DNA from: Bactericera cockerelli
Taxonomy: Eukaryota > Arthropoda > Insecta > Hemiptera > Triozidae
Reading direction: 5' to 3'
Length of the DNA: 64,000 nt
Assembly (NCBI GenBank): GCA_024516035.1
Contig: CM044956.1
Span: 5,330,222 to 5,394,221 of the forward strand
The translations under genes were made by a program, and so were the position numbers. Position 1 is the stretch's first letter. The number at the start of each line of letters is the position of its first letter. Of the stretch, positions 31,098-41,225 are shown one piece after another. A model generated the notes under the pieces. It was not told where the DNA came from, did no database searches, and was given only the letters and a program-made list of their open reading frames with translations.

Positions 31098-31960
31098 AAG
31101 AAAAGAAAAAAAAAGAAAATGAAGTTTTTCAAAAACACTTCACTTTCGATTAACTCTTTGGTTTTATTTTTGTTTTTAAGAATGCAACGAACTGTATATA
31201 ACAGGTTCGTTATTGGCTTGCCCTGAAAATTGCCACACTTTACTAACTAGTCATAAATGCTCACAAACTACAACAAAACGGATCAGGGTCTCGATCTTTG
31301 GGAAAAAGAGGGATTTGGTCATAACTTTTCAACAAAGCAAAATGTCACTCTGCAATTCGGTCTTATACATAATATGTATAATAGTTCATGATGTGCCAGT
31401 CCTGCCCTTAAAAAACGTTGAATCGCTCCAAGAGTCAGCATATTTAGGACACATCGAAACATATGGTAACAAGGTGAGTACGATGCAAATGAAACCCCTA
31501 CTATAATGAAAATATAAAAGCCATATGAGTATTTAAATACCTACCATTGCTCCATGTACAATGAAAGCCTACAGTAAATTTACGACATCATTATGGCTAA
31601 GTGAGTCAAATTTCCAACCCGTTTTCATCTCGGAATCGAAAACAATTTCCTACGTTCAGGCATTCACTTCATTATCAAAAGTGTGTCGTAATTCAATCCC
31701 GAAATTATTTAATCCCAAAATGACTTAATTTAATCCCAAAATTACGCCAGTCCTAATCCATTACACAGAGGCACGGTCTTTTGAAATAAAATTCCATACA
31801 TTTTACGAGTGTGGAAGTTTTCTCTAAATCATCAGGCGCCAAATTCAAGTTGACAAAATATGTTTCTTCCTCTTTCTCTATATCCCTATCGCTCTCTGTA
31901 TTTCTATAATTTATCTGTGTTGTACTATCACAACCTTAGTGCATAGCTGAGCATTACTAC
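31098..31960. other. No recognised feature
   Basis: A 97-codon ORF at 31213-31506 has no domain that I recognise. Confidence 0.45.
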
Positions 31961-32218
31961 CTTCTAATCAGTTCCTTTGCTAAAGTAAAATATTCCTTCA
32001 TCTGTACACTGAGTGAAAGATTGCCTCACAAATGGGGGAAATCTATCTCAACAATATTAGGATGGGTTCAGAGAGCAAGACAAGCTGTGGCAACACAGCG
32101 TGCAGGTAGTCTGTGTGTCAGAGGAGCGAGGAGGAGATGGAAGATATGGTATGGATTGCTAAGTTATGAAAATGGAATAGATGCGTGGAAAAGAGACTAT
32201 TTTGTCATTTTGTTTTAA
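31961..32218 (+). pseudogene. Possible C-terminal fragment of a transposon protein
   Basis: The frame is open from about 31961 with no ATG before the readable part: ISTILGWVQRARQAVATQ, SLCVRGARRRW and IDAWKRDYFV, then a stop. A W-basic-rich-CxRGxR ending reminds me of the C-termini of some LINE proteins. This is recollection of a pattern, not a match. It may also be chance. Confidence 0.3.
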
Positions 32219-32454
32219 AAGTTTTCAAGCTTATTATTAAATATACATTATATTGTTATTTAAAAGAAAACATATTCTTTTTATTCCCTCTCGTTATACA
32301 ACACTATCTGTTTATCCTGCAAGAATGAAGCTAAAGTGTCCCTTTAAACTCACAGGCTAACTGCCAATCTGATCGTCTAACTGCCAACTGCCTATCTCAC
32401 TACCTCATTGCCAAAGTTATACTGCCAATCTATACAAGTTTTCTAATTCGTTTT

Positions 32455-32590
32455 AACATTACCTTCTTTCCAACCCTACTCGGGGTTGGCAATGGTCAAC
32501 CTTTCCGCCATGGTCAAGTTGGTTGGTTCTGGCACTCCTACTTCAACATTTTACGACTGGACGCCCTTCATAACGGCAACCCTGTTAAAG
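32455..32590 (-). mobile_element. SINE-F beta-tail fragment
   Basis: CCAACCCTACTCGGGGTTGG, GGTTGGTTCTGGCACT and TTTACGACTGGACGCCCTTC match the beta tail, diverged. Confidence 0.55.
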
Positions 32591-33075
32591 CACTCAGAAA
32601 ATCCTTTTGAAACTAATAATACTTTACACTATATTGAACCACATTTTTGAAATAATGATGGTCAATTTGTGTGAAAAAATCTGCATTTTAGTGGAAAATT
32701 AGATGATAATACTATTAATACTATTAACTTTATGTAGATTTAGTATTATTATAAAACCACCTACAGTGATTTTCCTATTCATGGATTTAATTTTGATTTT
32801 TATGGATACGTAATTAGGGTACCTACCTAAAAACAAACTGAATTAAAAAAATGTTTTCATCAATGAAATTATTTTTTACTGATTAGAGATATCCTAGAAT
32901 ACTATTGAATTTTTATCCTCGTGGGCTGAAAATGATGATAAAATATGGAAGTAGTGTTATTTTTTTAAATTCATCCATAATATCAATGGTAAAATGAGGA
33001 TTGTAATTTTGATTTCCCGTAACAAAGTAAATGATTTTCAGAAAAAAATAATATTAATTTTTCAAAAATGTGACA
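32591..33075. other. No recognised feature
   Basis: AT-rich DNA. Confidence 0.5.
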
Positions 33076-33079
33076 TTAA

Positions 33080-33312
33080 CACGTTGAGTGCCACGTAATT
33101 GAGGTGGCCGTCTGGTGCCCCGTCAGATACGTATACAATCGACGTTTTATGGTTTTTAAAATGTTGCTTGAAAAGTGATAGTGCCCACTTTTCAGCAACA
33201 TTTTAAAGGTGTCCTGTGAGCGACATTTCACTGGTGTCCTAATCAGTGGAAAATTACTGACAATTTGGGTAACATGGTGTTTTGCACCATTTCAAGCTGG
33301 TCACTCAATGTG
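33080..33312. mobile_element. piggyBac-like MITE, copy 2
   Basis: Left TTAA (33076-33079) then CACGTTGAGTGCCACG. Right end TGGTCACTCAATGTG then TTGA. Terminal inverted repeat CACGTTGAGTG/CACATTGAGTG. The interior holds a strong hairpin at 33155-33207. Non-coding. Confidence 0.65.
33155..33207. repeat. Strong hairpin inside the piggyBac-like MITE
   Basis: TTTAAAATGTTGCTTGAAAA pairs with TTTTCAGCAACATTTTAAA, continuing AGTG/CACT, with one bulged T and a loop of about 8 bases. The stem is about 22 bp and the size is like a miRNA precursor. Confidence 0.8.
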
Positions 33313-33378
33313 TTGAATTTAATAATAAAAATATGGTAAATTATTTTCAAAATTGGTACTTTTTTTTCAAATGATATC

Positions 33379-33640
33379 TCTATATATAAAACAGAAAAAA
33401 GGACTACCTACCTACCTACCTACCTACCTATGTTTGTTTGTTTGTTTGTTTGTCCGGAGTTGTTTAGCCAAAACGGTAAGAGATAGCGAAAAATGTCTCA
33501 GAATTGACCCCCCCAAAACCATTATCGCTATGTCCAGAAAAATTATAAAAAGTTCAAAAAGGCATTGCTGTCTAGCAGTACGGCCATGCCTTAGTAAATT
33601 TGAAATTTAGTTCCATTGCAAAGCACGGGCAAACGGCTAG
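33379..33640 (+). mobile_element. Helitron/Helentron-like element, second family
   Basis: Begins TCTATATATAAAACAG, then (CCTA)n and (TTTG)n, and ends GCACGGGCAAACGGCTAG followed by T. The 5' TC and 3' CTAG ends and the internal CGGCCATGCCTTAG resemble the pair at 309-1960 but the sequence differs. Non-coding. Confidence 0.6.
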
Positions 33641-33691
33641 TTTATTACAGAGGAGACTTAAAACAATCAGAGTCCTTGCTCCTACCATTTT

Positions 33692-33790
33692 TTTAATTTG
33701 GGTTAAAAGCCGCTTTTAAACGCAAGGCCATAACTAGAGTGGGGTTTTACCTCCTTTCGTAGGAAACTTACAAACCTGCTACCGAATTTA
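33692..33790 (-). mobile_element. SINE-G body/tail fragment
   Basis: GGTTAAAAGCCGCTTTTAAA, GGCCATAACTAGAGTGGGGT and GAAACTTACAAACCTGCTAC match the 3' half of SINE-G in reverse. Confidence 0.55.
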
Positions 33791-34700
33791 TTTTAAAATG
33801 ATTGTCTTACTTCTAAATACAAGGAGGAAGTAATAAAATTAATTCATAAACTGTATGAGAGGTTTGCCGAAATGCACGAAAAAGTTAACTGAAATAATCT
33901 GGGCATCTTTTTACGTTCACGTGGGTAGTCTGTTAGAGTTTTAGAAATAATTTCAGTGAGCAAAGTTCCAGCAAATTAAATTTTCACCAGCCTAAAAAAG
34001 AAAATGTCCTCTATGGCCTTAAATTTTATTACACAAGTATAATTATATGGTAAAACTGTGACAATTTTGTCCGAAATTGTTATTTTCGACAAAAAACTGG
34101 CGTGGAAATGGAACATTAAGAGAGGTCAACAGCGGCACCTGCATTAAAAGTGTCAAAAAGGTAACTGATCTTGCCCATTAGAGGCAAGAAAATGGAAATT
34201 AACCCATTAAGGCCTACGTAACCCATTAACCCATTAACGAGTCTGAAAGGGAAAGGGTTTTGATATTAGAGGTAGCAATAACAGTGGGTACCCTTATTTT
34301 TTCTGCAGTCAGTGAATAGTAGGTAGGAGATTTTTGGCGAAAACATTAAAAACAAACCGTTTATGTTAAGATATAATAGGTATATATTTTAATTTTTGTA
34401 CGACACCATTGTTTACTTATAACAAATTATACATTAAATATTGTATGTGTACAACGTCGAGGGTACTTAAAATTAACTGTAATATAATATAATCAGGTTT
34501 GACTATATTTGGTCTCGAAAAGGTTAATGACCACTAGCCAGACATGAAGTATAAATACCCATTACCTATGTATACATTATGTATGTAGAATAAATATGTA
34601 CCTATGTATGTATAACGCAAGTATGTATGCAACATGAATAACTTAAGCTCGCCAATAGCCAAAACTTTCCAGTCCAAGTTTGAAAACTTTCAAGCTCTGG
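33791..34700. other. No recognised feature
   Basis: AT-rich; AACCCATTAA is repeated three times near 34200-34240. No coding signal. Confidence 0.5.
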
Positions 34701-35258
34701 ATATGATAGAGAATACCTTTGGTATACAGGGTGCCCCAGGATATGATAGAGAATACCTTTGGTATACAGGGTGCCCCAGGATATGATAGAGAATACCTTT
34801 AGTATACAGGGTGTTCCAGGATATGATAGAGAATACCTGTGGTATACAGGGTGCCCCAGGATATGATAGAGAATACCTTTAATATACAGGGTGCCCCAGG
34901 ATATGATAGAGAATACCTGTGGTATACAGGGTGTTCCGGGATATGATAGAGAATACCTTTAGTATACAGGGTGTTCCAGGATATGATAGAGAATACCTTT
35001 GGTATACAGGGTGCCCCAGGATATGATAGAGAATACCTTTAGTATACAGGGTGTTCCAGGATATGATAGAGAATACCTGTGGTATACAGGGTGCCCCAGG
35101 ATATGATAGAGAATACCTTTAGTATACAGGGTGCCCCAGGATATGATAGAGAATACCTGTGGTATACAGGGTGTTCCGGGATATGATAGAGAATACCTTT
35201 AGTATACAGGGTGTTCCAGGATATGATAGAGAATACCTTTGGTATATGTACAGGGTGA
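34701..35258. repeat. 40-bp satellite with a 240-bp higher-order period
   Basis: Thirteen full 40-bp units (ATATGATAGAGAATACCTTT plus GGTATACAGGGTGCCCCAGG) and a partial fourteenth. Unit variants follow a six-unit order that is repeated: 34741-34980 and 34981-35220 differ only at 34882 (A) versus 35122 (G). The TACAGGGTG core also appears in the BEL LTR and at 60996. Confidence 0.97.
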
Positions 35259-35429
35259 CGCAGTTTATTTCTAGAAATTTTCAGAATCAATTCCAGAAGA
35301 TAATTCTTAGACTAAAATAATCTTACTAATTTTTTTCGAAAAATGAAAACAAAATTACGTAATTAAAATGTTTTCACTTGAAAAATAAACTTAAAATTGT
35401 AAAAAAGAAGTGAACATGTTTCTCAATAC

Positions 35430-35514
35430 ATTATTATTATAGTATGCTTTATTAGGTAAGACAAAAATATATACAGTAAAATACATTGAAATTATAGAGA
35501 AGAAATAAATATAT
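35430..35514 (-). repeat. LINE 3'-end repeat R, copy 5, left part
   Basis: ATTATTATAGTATGCTTTAT and AATATATACAGTAAAATACA match R copy 2. It is interrupted by the BEL element and continues at 42360. Confidence 0.75.
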
Positions 35515-35769
35515 TGTTCGATAGCAAGGAAGGGACACGGAGGACTGTAAAAGCCGTGGCCTTTGACTAGTTGGTTTTCATGAGCAGTGGACTAAATAAT
35601 TATGAGGGGGCTATTGGTTCCGTTCACTTACGTGTTACTGATAGAGGTGTACTGAAGGCAGGCTCTCGATGTTGGAAGCTGGTAGTTCGAGAGCCTGCTC
35701 CAACGAAGTTGAGGCTTGTTTTCGACTTTACATACAGGGTGTTGGATTAAGGATATACAGTATGTAACA
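35515..35769 (-). repeat. 3' LTR of the BEL element
   Basis: 255 bp. Minus-strand orientation begins TGTTACATACTGTATATCC and ends CCTTGCTATCGAACA. An internal inverted repeat, GAGCCTGC with GCAGGCTC, flanks about 35 bases (GGCAGGCTCTCG at 35658, CGAGAGCCTGC at 35687). Confidence 0.95.
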
Positions 35770-35771
35770 TA

Positions 35772-35785
35772 ACCGCCCACCCAAA
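35772..35785 (-). other. Candidate polypurine tract of the BEL element
   Basis: Minus strand TTTTGGGTGGGCGG directly precedes the 3' LTR (four bases away). This is the expected place of the plus-strand primer. Confidence 0.5.
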
Positions 35786-35987
35786 ATAACCAATTTTGCG
35801 ACAACGCGGCACGAACAAAATATACAAAAACAGTACCACGGTGCAAAACAAAACAAAACGAAAATTCAAATCGAAAAAAAACAGAAAATACAAAACGCGA
35901 CCGAACGCGGTTAACTCACGCGAACGAACACGTAATTGCCAAATTAACAAAAAAAAAATATTACTTAGGAGGTAGGTTGTACCTGTC

Positions 35988-38900
35988 CTACGTATCTGGA
36001 TGGGTCGCCAAAGGCAGTGGGACTAACTTTGTAAGCGGTCTTGTAGCTATTGTATTCGCGACCCTTACCTTAGCGACGCGTGTTACCCCATCTTTTCCCG
36101 CAATCAACTGTTCAACTCTACCAATAGGCCAACTCAAAGGATTCATCTGATTGATAGTAGATTGAACAAAAACTACTTCTCCTACATTTAGCTCTCTATC
36201 TTCTGTGTTCCACTTAGGACGAGGGATCAGAGTATGTAAATACTCGATTGACCACCGCTTCCAGAATGACTGCACAGCCTGACGAATCAACTGCCAACGA
36301 TTAAGTCGATTCATGGGTCGAGAAGTCAAGTTCTCTTCAGGAGCAGACAACATTGTCGAGCCAATGAGGAAATGTGCGGGGGAAAGAAAATCATTACCAT
36401 CATTGGGATCCGAACTAGGGACTCCACAAAGTGGACGCGAGTTGAGTACCGCTTCAATGCGGCACATTAAAGTTGAAAACTCTTCATACGTCAAGGATTG
36501 CTCTCCGATGACGCGTTTGATGTGGTGTTTACAACTTTTGACCGCTCGCTCAACTAAACCAGAAAAGTTGGGAGCGTTTGGAGGATTAAAATACCAACGA
36601 TTTTTTCTCTTTGTAAGATGATTGCTGATCACCTCCTCAGAGTTGCACAACAGAGTGTACACTTCTTTAAGATGGCGAGCTGCACCTACAAAGTTCGTAC
36701 CATTATCACTGTAGATTTTAGCAGCTAATCCACGGCGAGATGTAAATCGATCCAATGCAGCCAAGAACGCGGCAGTAGATAAATCTGTAACAACTTCGAG
36801 ATGCATGGCCTTGGTAGACATACATATAAAAATTGCGAGGTATCCCTTGTAGGTTCTCGCGTTTCTCCGAGTGCTTTCTTTCAAGACAAAAAAGCCAGCA
36901 TAGTCAACAAAAACATTAAGAAACGCTCGAACTTGTTCAAATCGAACGGCGGGTAAATCACTCATAGGCGGGGTTAAAGATTTTGCTTTGAGTTTATAGC
37001 AAATCAAACATTTAAATATACATTGTCTAACAAGACTACGAAGAGATATAATCCAATATTGTTGCTGAATAATAGACTGAACAATGAATGGTCCTCCATG
37101 TAGCGTCTGGAGATGATAGTGTTTGACAATCAATCTTGATAAGTGACTACATTTCGGTAATAAAAGCGGATATTTTGCTGAATAATGCAGATCCGAATTT
37201 TTAATCCGACCGCCCACCCTGACAAGCTGGTTTTCATCGATAAAGGGTGACAATCGTCTCAAATAATGTTTCAACTGCGGATCATCCTTTAATTTTTGCA
37301 CTACGACTTCATATTCAGCCTTCTGAACCACACGAATGCACAGATTCATGGCTCTGTTCATCTCTTCAATTTCTAGCGGCCCTGACTTGCGAGTTGAGGA
37401 ATCACAGCGAAGATTATTAACAAAGCGAAGTACAAAACCTATGACGCGCTGAACTCGTACTAACGACGAAAACTTCTCTATGACATCAAAAAATAAATTT
37501 CTTGAGTTTTCCGAGGCGGCAATTAAGACTGTCGACTTCAGCTCCGGTAGATTTTCATCGGGGACAATGACACTGTCGATCAACCAAGTGTCGCGCGGTT
37601 CAGCCATGAATGAAGGCCCCGTCCACCACAAAGGATGGCTAACTAAATCTTGAGGGTATAACCCTCTCGAGGCACAATCCGCTGGATTTTCATGAGTAGA
37701 AATATGCCTCCAAGAGGAGGGAGAAGTGTTATCTAATATTTCCACAACGCGGTTTGCTACAAATATTTTTAAACGATGCGGCGAGGTTCGTAACCAACCA
37801 AGAACAACTGTCGAGTCGCTAAAGAGAAAGATCTCCTTGACATTTAATTTATTCACAATATCCTGAATCGAAACAAGCAGACGTGAAAGCAAAACAGCAG
37901 CCATAAGTTCCAATCGAGGAATTGTTGCGGATTTTAGCGGCGCTACTCGACTCTTGGCTATCAAAAGCGAAATACGAATATCTTCATGTAACGCAGAGCG
38001 GAGATACAATACAGCGGCGTATCCTTTTTCAGAGGCATCACAAAAGCCGAAGATGGAGTATTCTGCATTTGGTTCAATATTACAAAAGCGGGGAATTCTA
38101 ACTTCAGATAAGGATTCGATCTGGAAAAGAAATTTTTTCCAGTCGGCGGTAATGTCTTCAGGGAGCGGTTCACTCCAGTCACTGCCTGCTAACCAAGTGC
38201 GTTGAATTATACATTTAGCGAAAAAAATAGCGGGAGACAACCAACCTAGCGGATCGAAGAGACGTGCGATTGTAGATAAGATGGACCGTTTTGTGTACTG
38301 CTCATTAATAATAGGGGGAGCTATTGAATAAAGAAAAACATCTAAGTCAGGTTTCCACTCCAACCCCAGAACCTTCAACGCAGCATCTCCTTCAGGCGAG
38401 AAGCCCACGGCGGCCTGCACATGATCCTTAGGCAGGTCAGTCAGGATCTGCGGATGGCTTGATGCCCATTTTCTCAACGAGAAGTTTGCTCTACCCAACA
38501 ACTCTATGAGCTCATCTCTCAATAACAACGCCGTCTTGACGTCCACAGCCCCAGCCGTGACGTCATCAACGTACGTTTCGTACAAGATTGCCTGAGAGGC
38601 AAGCGGGAAGGGTTCACCTTCATCTGCGACAAGTTGTCGCATGGTTCTCTGCGCTAGATATGGCGAACAAGAAAACCCATAAGTAACCGTGTTCAATTCA
38701 AATTCGATAAGTGGATCATCAGGAGAATCTCGCCAGAAAATATGCTGATATTTACGATGTTCTTTGTCGACCAAAATACCCCGATACATTTGCTTCACAT
38801 CAGCACAGACTGCCACTCGATGCAAACGGAAATTTAAAATGATGTCTGGAATACGAGTATCTCGTTGTAGTTTTGGTCCAATCATCAGGCATTCGTTTAA

Positions 38901-41225
38901 CGAGACACCCTTATCATCCTTAACCGAGGAGTCAAAAACCACGCGCAGCTTAGTAGTGGAACTGGATTCCTTAATGACGCAGTGGTGCGGGATCACGTAT
39001 GGAGAGGGTTGCGGAGCTACGTTGAGATGACCCAACTCCAAATATTCGTGGACAAATTTTTTATACTCGGCAAAAAGTTGCGGTTGTCTATGCAAGCTGG
39101 ATTCTAACGATAAAAACCGTTTTAAAGCAGCGTCTCTAGTAGACCCTGCAGCGGGAACACTCTCCTTAAAGGGCAAACAAACAGAATAAGAACCATCGGG
39201 TTCACGATTCGTGGTGTCCTCATAGTACTTCTCACATCTCAAGTCTTCCGGATTCTCGAACTTCCTCTCTGAAACTTCTTCAACCTCCCAGAAACGCTTA
39301 ATAACGGCATCCAGAGATTTTTCAGGCGATTCAGAACGAACAAAGAACGAGTTCTGCGTTGACACTTCATGAGCTACCGGAACCTTCCCCATGAGGACCC
39401 ATCCAAAAATCGTGTTGACCGCGACTGGTTCACCCTGTATAATTGTGGGACCCTTGGTAATCAAAATATGTGGGTATAAATCAGCTCCAAGCAGAAAATC
39501 TATTCTACTAGATTTATGAAAATCACAATCAGCTAGCGAAATGGACGAATACTGCTCTTTCACACTAGATGGCAAGTTCACTGATGGTAAGTCCGAAGAA
39601 ATTTTGGACAGAACAACAGTTTCTGTAGATACTTCTGGTGTCATAATCAGAGATGGTATCAACTTGCAAAAAACATTACCTTTACTTTGCAGGGTATGCT
39701 CATTACCAATACCTGAGATATTGGTGCGGGATGACGTATATTTTAAACCAAGTTTTTGAACAAAGCTGGCACTGATACAACTAATTTGAGACCCAGGGTC
39801 AATTACTAGACGAATAGATTGATAATTTCCACATGAATCTTGAATCCGCGCCTGAGCGGTAGCTAGTAAGACAGTAGACTTCTCACTAGCGTAACAAGTA
39901 GCGGTAGCGGCAAAGCGGGAGGAAGTAGCGATTCCTGCAGGCGGGATAGCGGGCGGTTTTACAAAATGAAGTAATGTATGATGGGATCCACTCTGACACT
40001 TTGAACATCGCGACCTAGACTTACAGTCAGATAAAATATGGTTCCCTAAACAATTAAAACATTTCCTGAGGGACTTCACGATTTCGTATCGCTTAGTCGC
40101 CTCAGCAGCCTGAAACGACGAACAATTAAACAAGCGGTGATCTCCCTTGCAATGAGGACAAGACGAAGACGCAGCGGGCGGAACGTTCGGCTGAGCGGTA
40201 GAAACCAAAGTATGGCGGGTGGATCTGAAAGAACTAGGTTGGTGCGAAGCGGGGATTTTCTTTTGCACCGAAGCATGCGGTTGTCGATCTGCATCACTGC
40301 TAATCTCTTGAATGTGACATTGCTTCTGCACAAAAGTCATTAACTGTTCAAAGGTCGGGATATCACTTACATCGAATTCAGATTCAAAACGCTGACGTGT
40401 ATCTACATCAAGAGCACGTAGCGCTAAATGCATTGCGAAATAATCCGCAGGCTGAGTCAGTTCGAGAGCTGTAAAAGCGTTGAATGTGGTTTGAAAACAT
40501 TCATAAAATTTTCTTAGATTTTCTAAAGAGTTGGAATTTATCTGGCGGAAAGAAAATATTTTGTTAAGATAAAAAGCCCCTAAATTACGCTTATTTTGAT
40601 ACCTGTCAACAATGGTTTTGTAAGCTATCTCATAATTAGCGGGAGAAAGCTGTAGACACTCGATAAGAGATAACGCGGTACCAGTAAGAAAAGTTTTTAA
40701 GTACTGAAGCTTTTCTGTATTAGAAAGAGAACCATTGATATGTATCGTTGAGTTGAACAACGCGTAAAAGTTTGGCCACTCATGCAATTCCCCACTGAAC
40801 ACAGGAATTTCAAGTTTGGGTAAACGAGGTGCCGGCGGCGTCGGCACACTAACCGGCGGCGGCGTGGCTGCGGGTACCTGACTAGTAATAGCCAGCTCAG
40901 CTAGTTTCTCACTAGAAGTTTTAAATTTATTTAGCCTAGCTGTAGCCTTTACACTGTAATAAAGATCCTCAAAAGTAGTTGTCTGTTGAGCTGACGCTTT
41001 CTGTGTTGTCTCATCTGACATCTTCATACACTGAGCATGAATATCACATTGCACAGTCTCATAATCGGAATAATGCTCATCGATTTTATCGTACCTAACT
41101 AGAAAAGACGCTAGCTTTTCCTTACTTGAGAGGTCTGAGGAGGAGTCGAACAGCGATTGCATGCGAGAAAAGATCTTCTCTCTACGATAGAGAAGGCTGT
41201 TTAACCTATCTTCATCTACACCCAT
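35988..41225 (-). CDS. BEL/Pao gag-pol polyprotein, 1745 aa
   Basis: Single uninterrupted frame encoding, in order: a Gag region with the BEL-type N-terminal domain (residues about 130-340); three zinc-knuckle-like Cys/His clusters at about 355-430 (CPHCKGDHRLFNC, CFNCLGNHILSDC, CSKCQSGSHH); an aspartic protease with IDPGSQ at about 476; a reverse transcriptase with ADVKQMYRG (motif A) and YVDDVTAGA (motif C, about 883); the Pao-type region with RLFDPLGWLSP; RNase H with FGFCDASEKGYAA (about 1063) and FSDSTVVLGWL; an integrase zinc-binding HHCC region ending CLICYK (about 1410); an integrase core with FVDYAG, SDNGTNF (about 1505) and FSGLVERAVKS (D,D,E); and the C-terminal BEL domain with WKRWSIEYLH. 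The length is normal for the family and every domain is present, so the element could be autonomous. The protease active site reads DPG rather than DSG/DTG. I see no envelope-like domain. The first ATG of the frame is used as start. Confidence 0.97.
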   Translation of the reverse strand: MGVDEDRLNSLLYRREKIFSRMQSLFDSSSDLSSKEKLASFLVRYDKIDEHYSDYETVQCDIHAQCMKMSDETTQKASAQQTTTFEDLYYSVKATARLNKFKTSSEKLAELAITSQVPAATPPPVSVPTPPAPRLPKLEIPVFSGELHEWPNFYALFNSTIHINGSLSNTEKLQYLKTFLTGTALSLIECLQLSPANYEIAYKTIVDRYQNKRNLGAFYLNKIFSFRQINSNSLENLRKFYECFQTTFNAFTALELTQPADYFAMHLALRALDVDTRQRFESEFDVSDIPTFEQLMTFVQKQCHIQEISSDADRQPHASVQKKIPASHQPSSFRSTRHTLVSTAQPNVPPAASSSCPHCKGDHRLFNCSSFQAAEATKRYEIVKSLRKCFNCLGNHILSDCKSRSRCSKCQSGSHHTLLHFVKPPAIPPAGIATSSRFAATATCYASEKSTVLLATAQARIQDSCGNYQSIRLVIDPGSQISCISASFVQKLGLKYTSSRTNISGIGNEHTLQSKGNVFCKLIPSLIMTPEVSTETVVLSKISSDLPSVNLPSSVKEQYSSISLADCDFHKSSRIDFLLGADLYPHILITKGPTIIQGEPVAVNTIFGWVLMGKVPVAHEVSTQNSFFVRSESPEKSLDAVIKRFWEVEEVSERKFENPEDLRCEKYYEDTTNREPDGSYSVCLPFKESVPAAGSTRDAALKRFLSLESSLHRQPQLFAEYKKFVHEYLELGHLNVAPQPSPYVIPHHCVIKESSSTTKLRVVFDSSVKDDKGVSLNECLMIGPKLQRDTRIPDIILNFRLHRVAVCADVKQMYRGILVDKEHRKYQHIFWRDSPDDPLIEFELNTVTYGFSCSPYLAQRTMRQLVADEGEPFPLASQAILYETYVDDVTAGAVDVKTALLLRDELIELLGRANFSLRKWASSHPQILTDLPKDHVQAAVGFSPEGDAALKVLGLEWKPDLDVFLYSIAPPIINEQYTKRSILSTIARLFDPLGWLSPAIFFAKCIIQRTWLAGSDWSEPLPEDITADWKKFLFQIESLSEVRIPRFCNIEPNAEYSIFGFCDASEKGYAAVLYLRSALHEDIRISLLIAKSRVAPLKSATIPRLELMAAVLLSRLLVSIQDIVNKLNVKEIFLFSDSTVVLGWLRTSPHRLKIFVANRVVEILDNTSPSSWRHISTHENPADCASRGLYPQDLVSHPLWWTGPSFMAEPRDTWLIDSVIVPDENLPELKSTVLIAASENSRNLFFDVIEKFSSLVRVQRVIGFVLRFVNNLRCDSSTRKSGPLEIEEMNRAMNLCIRVVQKAEYEVVVQKLKDDPQLKHYLRRLSPFIDENQLVRVGGRIKNSDLHYSAKYPLLLPKCSHLSRLIVKHYHLQTLHGGPFIVQSIIQQQYWIISLRSLVRQCIFKCLICYKLKAKSLTPPMSDLPAVRFEQVRAFLNVFVDYAGFFVLKESTRRNARTYKGYLAIFICMSTKAMHLEVVTDLSTAAFLAALDRFTSRRGLAAKIYSDNGTNFVGAARHLKEVYTLLCNSEEVISNHLTKRKNRWYFNPPNAPNFSGLVERAVKSCKHHIKRVIGEQSLTYEEFSTLMCRIEAVLNSRPLCGVPSSDPNDGNDFLSPAHFLIGSTMLSAPEENLTSRPMNRLNRWQLIRQAVQSFWKRWSIEYLHTLIPRPKWNTEDRELNVGEVVFVQSTINQMNPLSWPIGRVEQLIAGKDGVTRVAKVRVANTIATRPLTKLVPLPLATHPDT

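Noticed and set aside
31213..31506. 97-codon ORF
   Set aside because: No domain, no similarity that I recognise, no splice or promoter context; kept as unannotated.
34701..35258. Regular 40-bp repetition suggesting a CRISPR array
   Set aside because: The units are directly adjacent with no variable spacers, and the context is eukaryotic. It is a satellite.
35039..35290. 83-codon minus-strand ORF with repeated residues
   Set aside because: Translation of the 40-bp satellite only.
36313..40343. Plus-strand ORFs of 68-102 codons opposite the BEL frame
   Set aside because: They are antisense shadows of the gag-pol coding region with no features of their own.
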